25,951 bases of DNA from Phallusia fumigata (Eukaryota > Chordata > Ascidiacea > Phlebobranchia > Ascidiidae): positions 1 to 25,951 of the forward strand of contig QXVZ01011145.1 in the NCBI GenBank assembly GCA_008931825.1. The letters are read 5' to 3'. Shown piece after piece: positions 1 to 10,034 of the stretch; position 1 is the stretch's first letter, and every line of letters starts with the position of its first letter. Both the position numbers and the translations under genes were made by a program. The notes under the pieces are model-generated. The model did no database searches and was not told the DNA's origin. It saw only the letters and a list, made by a program, of their open reading frames with translations.

Positions 1-190
1 TATTTCACCCTTTTGGGGGCTAGCGGGGTAACCCTTGGGGCTAAGAAGTCAATCGAAATGAATGGCACATCGCCATGACCATATCTACCAGCTGTGAAAG
101 TTTCATCCAAATCCATCAAACATTTCATGCCAAAAGGGCGTGGACAAGCTGCAGGGCAGAAAAAAGAAAAAAAAAACAAACAAACAGAGT
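1..190. repeat. Possible tail of a non-LTR retrotransposon or SINE
   Basis: This lies in the large intron that follows CTR9 exon 4. On the plus strand a block with paired 'gggct' stretches (about 12-45) is followed by a 'tttcatccaaatcc' stretch (about 100-115), a 'gtggacaag' stretch (about 140) and then an A-rich tail with two 'acaaacaaacag'-like units (about 160-187). That order resembles the 3' ends of RTE-like and related dispersed elements in many invertebrate genomes. This is recognition from memory, not a database match. The minus strand is open across roughly the first 155 bp but matches nothing I recognise and does not resemble the next part of CTR9. Confidence 0.3.
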
Positions 191-527
191 GAAAACAATT
201 AGCAATTAAAAGGTCATCCATCTTAGCATATTTCAAGCATTCTAAGCATGTTGGCTTAGTGAATATTTTTATTGCAGTAATACAATGGAAATAAAATTAA
301 ATAGCAAAATAAACTCAACTCGACAAGGCCAAGATGTTAAAGAACACAAAGTGCTTTTATCAATGCATCATTACAGCTTCTTCTATTAGGTTACATATTT
401 TAACTGTCCTTCTTTATTATGGTTAGGAATCGATTGTTTTTGTTATTATTTTGATATAAAGGGTGGAGAAACACTTGTTCAACTTACAGGGTTATATATA
501 CAAGACTCACTTAGCAAGAATGCCTAC

Positions 528-1180
528 CTGATCGTACATAATTATTTTGTCAGCCATGGTGTACAGTTGTGTGGCTTGCATAAACAACTCAGTTCTTCTA
601 TCCTTGTTTTTCTCTGATCTTGCTTGCTCCACGTAGTAGGCAGCCAAAGTGTCCAGACAGGTCATCTAATAAAATCACATCAGCAAAATAAACAAAATAA
701 ACTGTTTAATGCATTGCAGTAAAACAAACTGTTTTAATTTCATGATACCACAGACAAAAACAGTTTGATGGTTTACCTGATCTTTTTCATGGTTAGAATA
801 TTCCAAATTGGCACTGGTCCTTGCAGACTCAAGGATTTGCACAAAGTCATTGATTTTACCTTGTTTGTAATATTCCAACTGGTAAAACAAAAATAAATTG
901 ATCAATCGGCTCTATACACAATCACCAGTTTTTTTGTTCTACAAAAAGTTGTACTGACTGCCAAAGTAATCCATATGTTAAGTGTGGTATTCTCCTGCTT
1001 CAAAATGTTCAGGACTTCTTCACCATCAGGAAGCTGGGCCAAGTCCAGTTCAATAACCTAAATAAACATGGTTATTATTATTAAAGGGCAGGCGCCATTT
1101 TAATGTTTATTAAACAACACAAACATCTTGACAACAACCTCGTCTGTATCTCTGAGTGGAATTTCAACAGAAGTTGCCAT
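528..1180 (-). CDS. CTR9: CTR9, N-terminal part (Paf1 complex subunit)
   Basis: CTR9 is the TPR-repeat scaffold of the nuclear Paf1 complex, which travels with RNA polymerase II and promotes elongation and histone modification. Four exons on the minus strand join in frame: 1139-1180, 959-1057, 777-878 and 528-665 (14+33+34+46 codons). The product starts [14 protein letters not shown], continues through [28 protein letters not shown] and [17 protein letters not shown], and ends at [11 protein letters not shown]. This follows the highly conserved CTR9 N-terminus almost residue for residue. All introns are GT-AG and phase 0; the 81-bp first intron starts with a weak GTTGTT donor. The remaining roughly 1000 residues lie beyond the left edge, because no further exon is seen between 1 and 527. 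The start is fixed by homology. It is preceded 10 bp upstream by the stop codon of a separate 57-codon ORF, so CTR9 has almost no 5' UTR of its own. Confidence 0.95.
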
Positions 1181-1190
1181 TTAGTCTGAA

Positions 1191-1364
1191 TTACTGATCC
1201 CACTTGGACACAAAAGATTTCTTCTTTTTTGATGGGTCGTAGATGAACTTGCGTTGGTTGTACAAGTGCAATGTAAAAGTTAAAACAGTCAGCACAGAGA
1301 AAAGACCATACCCAAGCTTTTTTCTCCCTGGTAATTCTGACCACCACTCTTTAATTTCACCCAT
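1191..1364 (-). CDS. 57-aa single-pass membrane microprotein upstream of CTR9
   Basis: A complete ATG-to-TAA ORF of 57 codons. The peptide has an acidic/aromatic start (MGEIKEWWSELPGRKK), one hydrophobic segment at about residues 17-35 (LGYGLFSVLTVLTFTLHLY) and a lysine-rich tail ending VSKWDQ. The start context is strong (G at -3, G at +4). The design (under 70 aa, one membrane helix, basic flank) is typical of small mitochondrial inner-membrane assembly factors. Length and a GY..FS pattern faintly recall COX14, and the PG-K-G segment recalls SMIM4, but I cannot demonstrate either. Its stop is 10 bp before the CTR9 ATG on the same strand, leaving no room for a separate 3' UTR. That points to a shared primary transcript. 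A good splice-acceptor-like site (tttttacacag, ending at 1393) lies 28 nt upstream of the ATG. It could be a long uORF instead, but the protein-like composition argues against chance. Confidence 0.6.
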   Translation of the reverse strand: MGEIKEWWSELPGRKKLGYGLFSVLTVLTFTLHLYNQRKFIYDPSKKKKSFVSKWDQ

Positions 1365-1875
1365 GCCACAACCTATAATAACACTAAAGAATCTGTGTAA
1401 AAACAGTCATTCAAAATTTATGTTGACGATTGACATTGCAGAAGCCAGAACATGATCTTTTTTATTTTGTAAAAACAGCCAAAATTTCACTGCAACAGTC
1501 ACAAAATTATGAGTTTCGGAAGCATTTTCTGGTTTTGCTTTTGCTGCCCGAAATATTCCTACCAAGCATCCGGTTAGAACCAGTCGTAGAAAGTAGAATC
1601 CGCAACGAATTACGAAAAAATCAACAATTTGTTGTTGTAAAATGGGTTTAACAAAATTAAATTTATTTTTATGGCTGCCCTGTAGTACACACAACACAAA
1701 TGTTTGTAAACTTGTGTAGATAAATTTACATCATTTTATATGATTTTGATGTTTCGGTTTGGCGGGGAAAACGAGTGAATTTGATTCGGGACTCCAGTTA
1801 AGTGCTTTTAGGTCATTTGTGTGCAAGGGAAGATAGCGTTTAAAAATATCCTTCGCAGTTCTGTAACCGCTAAAT
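1365..1875. promoter_or_regulatory. Divergent intergenic region between microprotein/CTR9 and MND1
   Basis: About 510 bp separate the minus-strand microprotein/CTR9 unit from the plus-strand MND1 start, so the region should carry both promoters. I see no convincing TATA box or named factor site. Open frames on both strands (96 codons minus, 73 codons plus) have low-complexity composition and no family resemblance, so I treat them as non-coding. Two unpaired acceptor-like AGs face outward: minus-strand AG at 1393 and plus-strand AG at 1858, 17 nt before the MND1 ATG. Confidence 0.4.
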
Positions 1876-2779
1876 ATGGTAAGTTTATGTGTAAATATAA
1901 ATTTATGATCAAAATGTGGGGTGTTAAACAACCAACATTGCATAGTCCAAGAAAAGAGGACTAAGTTTAGAGGAGAAGCGAAAAAGAATGCTTGACATAT
2001 TCTTTGAGAAGAAGGAATTTTTCCACTTAAAGGAACTGGAGAAAATAGCTCCAAAGGAAAAGGGAATAAGTATGCATGTTGTAGTAGGAATAAAATAATA
2101 AAGAACTGTCAAATACATAAAACTTGATTGCCTCTTTTTAGCACCAATGTCAGTAAAGGATGTTGTGCAATCATTGGTGGACGATGGAATGGTCAACTGT
2201 GAAAAAGTTGGTTCAAGCAGTTATTATTGGGCCTTTCCCAGCCAAACTTTTAATGTACGTCTTAACAAAAGAAAAAGCCTTGAGGAACAGATCGCTCAAA
2301 ATAAGGAAAAGAGATTAAAAGCAGAGGATATGAAGAAAAACTCACTTGGGGACCGCAAGCCAACTGTATGCAGCAAGAAATCACATAAGTTAGATTGTCA
2401 CTCATTTAGTTTCAGGTGTGTATATTTATCTATAGGCTGAAAGGGAGAAACTCCTGTCAATGGTTGTCAAGTTGCAAGAAAAAAAGAATCATTTACAAAC
2501 AGAGATCACTAAATTTGATGACTGCAATCCAGATGTAATGAACAGACTAAGTAAAAAAATGTTGTGTCTTTTAACAATTTATTTTGTAAGTGCATGGTAA
2601 ATTTAGCATAACTCTACAAAATATCAGTTGCAGAAACTTCAATGTCAAAAGAAGCAGCCAATAGATGGACTGATAATCTCTTCACATTGAAATCTTGGTT
2701 AAAGAGAAAATTTCCTGTCCCTGAACAACAAATAAACAAACAGTTTGGTATTCCAGAAGAGCTGGACTACATAGAGTAA
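1876..2779 (+). CDS. MND1: MND1, meiotic nuclear division protein 1
   Basis: MND1 pairs with HOP2 (PSMC3IP) to stimulate DMC1/RAD51 strand invasion during meiotic recombination. Five exons join in frame: 1876-1878, 1946-2069, 2142-2365, 2436-2550 and 2628-2779, giving 205 aa, the length of the human protein. The product begins [20 protein letters not shown], followed by [11 protein letters not shown] and [16 protein letters not shown] (N-terminal winged-helix region). WAFPS follows, then a charged coiled-coil middle (about residues 80-150), and finally [19 protein letters not shown] and [11 protein letters not shown] at the C-terminus. Exon 1 contributes only the ATG, immediately followed by GTAAGT. 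In exon 3 the GTATGC donor at 2366 is chosen because it restores frame and matches the family; reading through would add unrelated residues. Introns are 67-77 bp. Confidence 0.95.
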
Positions 2780-2863
2780 CTAATTTCTTTTGTGTGGAAT
2801 TCAACTTGTTCAGGTAATGTTTCATATTGCCACCACCAGTTGCTGATTTTTGCAATGCCATAG

Positions 2864-2869
2864 ATTAAA
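2864..2869 (+). terminator. Probable MND1 poly(A) signal (ATTAAA)
   Basis: An ATTAAA hexamer lies 85 bp after the MND1 stop, with T-rich sequence following at about 2890-2940. No AATAAA is nearer. Plausible from position only. Confidence 0.4.
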
Positions 2870-2879
2870 GTTATATCTT

Positions 2880-5820
2880 TAAATGGATTTGTTGCATTTT
2901 GTTTTGTCACAAAAATGTGTTTTATTATTTTTTTCAATATATACATGTTTTACTTCTGGAATATTTTCAGCATTAACTTATGGAAGGGAAGAGTATTAGC
3001 AGGAAAATTAGTATTGACTTACGACCCTTTTTATGGTTTTCAAAAGACTTAACCTGAAGTCTTCTGACAAAAGACTCAACATGACTCCAGACAAGTTAGC
3101 TATGACGAAGCTGGATGATTTTTGTGATCAACATGTTTTTTCCAAGTCATTCTACTATTTTCAGTTTGGTATAAAACATATTAATTTTTAAAATGTATGA
3201 AATGCGGATTTTTAAAAATTGATTGTAGGAACTACACTGACATGTGGTGACTTACCTACATAAGTTAGTAGGGGTGCTTCCACACCAGAAGCAAAAAACG
3301 TAATTAAGTTTTATTCAGACCGCACAGTGTGCTAATAATCTGCACTGCTTTCTCAATTCTTGGAGGTAATGACTCCAAACAACTTGTTTACCACGTTGTT
3401 GGTTTCTTTAGATCACAGCGTGGAATCATCGAAAGAAATACCCGTATTTGTTAATTATTGGAGAAATAAATAACATCATTTAAACCTAATTGCTTTGTGC
3501 AGCGTCGCCACTAGCGTAGACGTGTCTGACCAGCCGAACTCAATTTCGTTCATACTGTTTAACTAAAGTCACGCGGACAATGTTATTCAATTTAGATACA
3601 GTCTAACCTTCGTTACTATACATTATTGGCGTGCGACCAAAAGTCAACGGTGGGCCTGGTGTTGGAGGGCTTAAAATAGGCGCAACAATTTTGAAAATTG
3701 CTTACACGTCCGGAATTGTAGTATTGTGTGTTCTGAATGTCTTCACGCAACAGTATCTAGTAGGTGCTGTTCAACTGCAAACAGTCTATGTGTATTGTGA
3801 AGATGAGAACTTTCTACTGGACATCAATATATGGTACTTTCGTTCTAAATGTTGCCGTTTGTTGGTGCGCGCATTCGCTTGGATTTGACGCGAAGATGGT
3901 AGTTACGCATTCTGCATCACGACTTAAGTCTGATTAGATTTGTGAGCGATCTGCGCTTGTGCGTAAAGTGGGGTTGATTAAGTTGACCGACAGATAGTTA
4001 TTGAAGTCGAGGTGCTCGTATTTTCAGTGTCGTGATCTTTCCGCGATACACGCTGTCGACATTTTGTCCCCGATGTCATTGTAACATAACTATCAGGGAT
4101 TGATTGTTTATAGTTGGAGATCATTCAAGCCATGTAATGATTTTGTTATGAATCCTGTTCGTCCGAATTATTTTGGCGAAGTAAGTCTGCCACATATGAA
4201 GCTTTTGATCAAACTATGCAAATTCGACGTTGACGCGTATGTGTTCAGTGGCGAAGGAAAAGTTTTATTTTGAACTTGATAAAAAGACGGCACTTCACGA
4301 AGCCACAAAACCACTATGTAGCAAATAATGTAACATGTTGTTGAAACCAGCCATTGGTTAATATTAGACAGCCAAAAGAAGGTCGATACGTGCAGAGCAG
4401 AACAAATTCGAGCTGCCATTAGGTAGGTTCAGTCGTTTCACAGTAGCAAGAAACTAAAACTTTTTGTGTATGTTAAAAGCAAACAAGTTTCACAAATTGT
4501 GGCGATGAAATTCAGCTCTCGGCCTGTATTAACTTAACTGGTAAAACTGGATCGAACTGCTTGTACAATCTGTGCATAATTGTTTGAAGGAATTCTCTAG
4601 AACCAGCTAAGTTTGCAAGCGTTGTCAAATATTTGTTTTTTTGAAACTTGCTGCAAAGCAGTCTTAATGATTAACCACCTCCTTCGGTCATATTTAATTA
4701 GGGTCAACAATTGCACAAGGTTCTCCCGTCGAAACCTTTAAATAGCACACCTTAGGTTATGTTTGGTTGTAGTAACAAAAGAGGCTTTGGTTGCAGAGAA
4801 TAAACGAGTAAACTGATTTCTCGTCGGTTTTGTGTGTTTTATTCTGTAAGCGTTAGACGGCATTGCTTAGTTGCCGAAAAAGACGCAGGCCTATTTAGTC
4901 TTGGAAGTTACAACAATTTTGTTTGCAGTCGCTTGCTGCTGATTTGAGTTTATTTTTCACATCTAAAGATACGTAGGCTACTGTTGTTAATAGAACTGTA
5001 CTAAAACAATGGCCAAGCCGGCAAACGTCAAAGCAACATTTGGTACTGCAATGTAAGGAAAAGCTGCACCAAGGTTAAACAAAAGCGTTACTGACAGATT
5101 ACTAGGGTATGTTAATAAGCAAAGGACATGCCCAATTAAATTTATAGACATACATTTTAGCCTAGCCCTTGCCGCGGTTTTGAATAAAACTGTTCATTTG
5201 TAAAAAAGTGAAAATCGTGGCCTATTAAAAAAAACATTTACTCCTTGTGCTCAAATCCTTCTAAATTTACCTGTTGAACTTTAAGACAGATTGTTACCAA
5301 TAAACTTTAGTATTGACTGCTTATGCCCACATGCAATGCAATTTTTGACGTGTTTAAAAATTGTTTTTGTGCCCTCCTTCCTGGTCCAAGTTAATTGTGT
5401 GGTGCTCGCAGCAGGCAGGAAACGATGAAATAAAACGAAACATCATGTAAACATTAAAATGCAATACTAAACAGTGGGTTGTTTGGTAGCTTTCTGACAG
5501 CGGATGCAATGTTTCAATAATTGATTGTTATCAAACTAATGCGTTCGTAATTTTGAGTCGTACAAGTTCAAACGGAGGAGAAATAGTGTTTTAACAGTTT
5601 CTATGCACGGTTTCTGATATATTTTGAAGACAAGCACAATTACCAACCGGCCTCAAAATGTCTGTTAAAGAGATCTGTTTGGTGTCACTTTAAAAGTGGA
5701 ATTCAGTTCAATTCAATTTCTGTATTGACTTAGGTCAACATTCTTGTGGTGTAGCAAATAAGTTTATCGAGTCAATAGAAACTTTATGTGGCTAAGGTTT
5801 AAGGAATATATGTAAATCTT
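2880..5820. other. Gene-free stretch, about 2.9 kb
   Basis: I find no exon with recognisable homology on either strand. Short open frames here (for example plus 3631-3888, which lacks an ATG, and minus 4168-4419) show no protein family features. Around 4737-4850 there is a TATA-like 'tttaaata', then 'aataaacgag' and a T/G-rich stretch. This order is LTR-like, but I could not find matching target-site duplications, so I do not call an element. The 3' part should hold the promoter of the transporter gene. Confidence 0.5.
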
Positions 5821-5847
5821 GCAGACCACTCAAACATGCCACAAGGT
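5815..5847 (+). promoter_or_regulatory. Candidate SL trans-splice acceptor and mini-exon of the transporter
   Basis: The stretch aaatcttgcag ends at 5824. It is followed by only 21 nt (11 nt of leader plus ATG CCA CAA G) before the GTAAGT donor at 5846. An acceptor with no donor upstream, this close to the start codon, is the pattern expected for spliced-leader trans-splicing in tunicates. A conventional 5' UTR intron is equally possible from sequence alone. Confidence 0.35.
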
Positions 5848-8194
5848 AAGTTCGATGTGTTAGTATATGCTTCACTTAAAACTTTGCTCTCAAACGCACT
5901 AGAATGGGAAAACACCGTTATAACTTTCCTTTCTAGAAACAGTTTTAAATGAAAAGGAGACTTCAAAGGACGACAATGCCTCTGAGCCAAACAACAAAGA
6001 TACAGTTTGGGTTGTCTTACTGCTATTTGGCATTTCACTTGCGCGGATTGGTAACGTACGTTTACACCGCAATGGGACCGATCAATTACATATTGCTCGT
6101 CTTTAATTTCCTAACTACAAACATATTATGAAGGGTCTTTTTGTTTCAATCCATGGACCGACGCTGCTTACCCTGGCTGACAACGTTGGAACGTCAGTGG
6201 GAACCGTGTCCTGGCTCTTCAGCGGGCGTTCTCTCGGCGTTTTGGCCGGAGGAATTGTCACAGGACTTATCATGCGCAGATTGAACAACATGTACACCTT
6301 CGGTTGGCATCATTTCATCTGTATCTATAGGTCAACATTGAGCTTTTTATAAGACACGTTTGGTTGCTTTCAGGTATTGCTACCTTTATTTTGGGCGGAG
6401 CAATAACAGCCACGCCGTGGATATCGGATCTTTGGTTGCTGGTGGTTGTGGTGATGATTGGGGGAATCGTATTTGGTTACCTTGATGCTGGTTTGTACAA
6501 TATGATTAAGTCTTAAATATAGAGTATTTTTACCTTGTGTGGTAGATGCCATCCAGCTTTAATGCCTGAAACAGAAATTTGTAGTCAGTGTTTAATAACA
6601 TTGTAGTCCATTGGCAGGCATGCAGGCTCTAATTTTACAAATCTGGGGAGAAAAGGATTCAAGGGGGTTAATATCAGGATATCACTTCATGATCGCGGTG
6701 GGGGCGTTCCTTGCACCCTTAATCGGTACGATATCTTGAGTTTGTGACCATTTGCGTCTGTCAGCTTAACGTCTTGGTTGTAATTGTCATAGCTCAGCCT
6801 TTTTTGAGACAAGACGCAGAGGACGTTTGCCCTTCAAATGACGACACATCGCAAAACAATAGCCTTGGCACTACACCAAATCCGGTATACAATCGTATGA
6901 TATTGATATAATCGGCGTGCAGTTTTATGACCCAAAGTTTATTTTAGAATACAGATCAAAAGAGTACTATACAATGTTAAATTTTCTTATTTATCTGCCA
7001 ATACATTTCTTTTTTAGCTACCTTTTATGTAGGTATTTAGCAATAAATTTAGTATATATTCTTAAAGCAGCAGCTTATTCTTTTAAAGAGTGTCTTTTTA
7101 TTTTATGCATATTGGACCGATGTCGCCAAAAGGCATTTTACTTGTGTTATTGTGCTTAGATGATCACGCCAAGCACTGGTACAGCTTCGGACCTCAACCC
7201 GGTTGTGTGGGCTTACCTAATATGCGGGGGCTTCCTGTTTGTTGTCGGGTTTTATTTCATTTTGCTCGGATTCCTGAAAACGGAGGAAAAAATTCGTTCC
7301 GGTCGCAGCGAGATTGTGGAAAGTCGCGGTGAAGATTCGGTGAAGACGGTAGCGCTGCTTTTTGCCCTCGTGTGCGTGTATTACTTCTTCTGTGTCGCCG
7401 GGGAGACTGCTTACAACAGCTACATCTATTCGGTGTCTATTTGCTCAGACCTACAATTTTCCGTAAGTGTTTTTGGCGTCCGTCTGGAGATTGTTGTTAC
7501 CATGTGGGGAATATGTCCTTTTAAACAATAAGAAGCGTCGAGTAAGCCGCTAGGTGTTGCTGTTAAGCGGTGCACAAAATGAGTCAATTGTATCCTAATG
7601 CTCGATTAAAAAGCGCCTAATACCAAACACAGCCCCAGCCATTGTTACATTTACTTTCAGGTCTCTGATGGAACCCTGATAAACGCTCTTTTCTGGATTG
7701 GCTTCGGCTCGGGCCGTCTGGCAGGCGTCGTCATCCTCAAATATTTCAAGCCAACTCACGTGATAATAGCGGACTTTATTGGCATCACGGTGTCTATGAT
7801 AATCGTCTGCATCTTCGGTGAATCGAACGCCGCTGTCACGTGGGCAATCACCTTCTTCTACAGCTTCTTTCAGGCGACTGTTTATCCAGGGGGAGTATCA
7901 TGGACCTCACAGTATACCAACATGTCGGGAAATTATATTTTTATCTTTTCGGCCGGTCAAGCGCTAGGCACCATGGTCCTGCTCCCTGTGGGTGGTATCA
8001 TATTTGACGTTGACCCTTTCAGCGTCATGTACCTCATTCTCGGCTGCTCGGTGCTCAACGCCGCCGTGTTCGGCTTGATGGCGCTCGAGGCCCGTCGGAT
8101 TGTAAAGAAAAAGAAGAGAGAACCGATCAGTGATGATGAGAAATCCTATGGCAACAGCATTGAGTTAACGGAAGAGGGGTTAACAGCCATGTAA
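5836..8194 (+). CDS. MFS transporter, MFSD4/NaGLT1-like
   Basis: A predicted twelve-helix major facilitator of the MFSD4 family, whose NaGLT1 branch was described as a sodium-dependent glucose transporter; the substrate here is unknown. Eight exons join in frame: 5836-5845, 5937-6055, 6134-6302, 6374-6490, 6618-6725, 6793-6884, 7160-7462 and 7661-8194, giving 483 aa, about NaGLT1's length. After a polar start, TM1 covers about residues 28-50 (GLFVSIHGPTLLTLADNV follows). TM2 carries WLFSGRSLGVLAGG and TM4 ends GYLDAG, with MQALILQIWG after it, a family hallmark. A polar loop occupies about residues 177-210, TM6 follows at about 217-241, a charged central loop at 242-262, and TM7-12 at 263-455. 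The cytosolic tail contains KKKKRE. Exon 1 codes only ten bases; an AG at 5823-5824 (cttgcag) lies 11 nt before the ATG. In exon 2 the GTACGT donor at 6056 keeps frame; GTAACG at 6051 does not. Confidence 0.9.
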
Positions 8195-8437
8195 GGCAAT
8201 TGTAGTTTTAGTACTACGAAAACATCATTTAACGTTCCGAAACATGTCCGTGATGCGACGCAAAGATCACTTTTAATTTAATCGGCGTTAAGATTTAGAG
8301 AAATTGAAAACATAAAATGTGGGATTAATTTTCTCACGGAGCGCATTAGCGTTTTTGAACTCCCACTGTTTTGTTTGTATTACGCACTCTCTATAATCTT
8401 GCATTGCACTTGCGTAGCTTTTTTACTCGCGTAATTA
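8195..8437. other. 3' flank of the transporter gene
   Basis: AT-rich sequence after the stop codon, presumably containing the 3' UTR. The only poly(A)-like hexamer I see is ATTAAA at 8434-8439, which overlaps the edge of the repeat that follows. Nothing else is recognised. Confidence 0.4.
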
Positions 8438-9592
8438 AACTTTGCCATCACATCAAAAACATGATGTAAAAATTTATATGCTTGATGTAGTTTTTTGCTC
8501 CAACTGTACTTTTTTAAGGAAAATTTTTTGGTAAAATTTGTAGCCTCTTTATCAGTTAACATGTTTTAGGACGGGTTATGGGTGTACTGTTCTTTTTTTC
8601 GGTGTACTCGGTACAGGAAAGACGAAACTGGACGTTTGTGTTGCAAGGAGGCAACCATTTGTACATATTGACTTAATTTGGAATGGTTTGCTAAGCAGCG
8701 TGGGGCCACAAGGTTGAAACTGTCAACAATGCTCGGTGTCGTTGAAATACCCGTTTCACTTGTAGCAAATTAAAACAACCATTCGCGTGATTGTAATTGC
8801 CGAGGCGCTGACGCACTTTGCGGTAAAACGCCTCTGCTGTGTGGAAATCAAACAATTATGACATAAACAAGTATCTACGCCCTGTGTCGGGCCAATGCGG
8901 AACGCACACCCAAAATAGGGGGATTAGTGACACGACCATTCGCGGTGATCAGCCTTTTTTCCATCGCTGCCTGGCCCACGGCACTTCTTAATTTAGCCGC
9001 TGGCTGATTTTGTCNAACTTTGCCATCACATCAAAAACATGATGTAGAAATTTATATGCTTGATGTAGTTTTTTGCTACAACTGTACTTTTTTAAGGAAC
9101 ATTTTTTTGTAAAATTTGTAGCCTCTTTATCAGTTAACATGTTTTAGGACGGGTTATGGGTGTACTGTTCTCTTTTTCGGTGTACTCGGTACAGGAAAGA
9201 CGAAACTGGACGTTTATTTTGCAAGGAGGCAACCATTTGTACATATTGACTTAATTTGGAATGGTTTGCTAAGTAGCGTGGGGCCACGAGGTTGAAACTG
9301 TCAACAATGCTCGGTGTCGTTGAAATACCCGTTTCACTTGTAGCAAATTAATACAACCCTTCACGTGATTGTAATCGCCGAGGCGCTGACGCACTTTGCG
9401 GTAAAACGCCTCTGCTGTGTGGAAATCAAACAATTATGACACAAACAAGTATCTACGCCCTGTGTCGGGCCAATGCGGAACGCACACCCAAAATAGGGGG
9501 ATTAGTGACACGACCATTCGCGGTGATCAGCCTTTTTTCCATCGCTGCCTGGCCCACGGCACTTCTTAATTTAGCCGCTGGCTGATTTTGTC
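8438..9592. repeat. 577-bp tandem near-duplicate separated by one N
   Basis: Positions 8438-9014 and 9016-9592 are two copies of the same 577-bp sequence, equal in length. By my count they differ at about 14 single bases (roughly 2-3%) with no indels. A single N at 9015 joins them, and unique sequence continues after the second copy. This fits two alleles of one locus placed end to end across an assembly gap better than a biological tandem duplication. Neither copy contains a recognisable gene. Confidence 0.9.
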
Positions 9593-10034
9593 TACAGACA
9601 GCTGACACGAGCGTTGGCCCTTAATTACTGTTTGACAGTGGCGAATTTGGGTGCACCAGTGTAACCGCTGGTAAGCTGACAGTTTAAAGTGTAAGAAAGC
9701 TTACGTTTTTGCGCGTGGCGTAGTTTTATGCTGACACTGAACTTGTGAGGATCTGAGAAACTTGTTTGGTGTAGTGTGCAGCTTTTGATCCTGGAGTGCT
9801 TGGTTTCTTTTCCAAAAAAGATCTTACCTTAGCCAACCTGTTTCTGTGTGTCAAGCTTCAGGGTTTTTTTTCCTGGTACGGTTTTTGATTGTTGTCCAAC
9901 AGTGGTAATCAACTTGTTTCGCTCACTTGATCGGAATCATTGTCAGTGAACAGGCGGCGCGTTATGCTTGAGGACACTTAAAAAGTTACGGCCAGCTCGG
10001 TGTTGTTGGAAATCGAGACAAACCACGTCATAAG
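9593..10034. promoter_or_regulatory. 5' flank of the GPCR gene
   Basis: Unique intergenic sequence between the duplicated block and the GPCR start codon. It presumably carries the promoter and 5' UTR, but I see no TATA box or specific factor site that I can support. Confidence 0.3.

Noticed and set aside
1407-1697. 96-codon minus-strand frame upstream of the microprotein
   Set aside because: Low-complexity composition, an unconvincing start and no recognisable similarity. It may be leader or intron of the CTR9 unit.
3631-3888. 85-codon plus-strand frame with hydrophobic segments
   Set aside because: Begins at GTG rather than ATG, and no homology is recognised. Chance frames of this length are expected here.
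4137-4905. Possible solo LTR (TATA-like box, aataaacgag, T/G-rich end)
   Set aside because: I tried several TG...CA boundaries and found no flanking target-site duplication, so the element cannot be delimited.
6051-6056. Alternative GTAACG donor for transporter exon 2 at 6051
   Set aside because: It would put exon 3 out of frame. GTACGT at 6056 preserves the TM1 sequence ARIGN-GLFVSIHGP.
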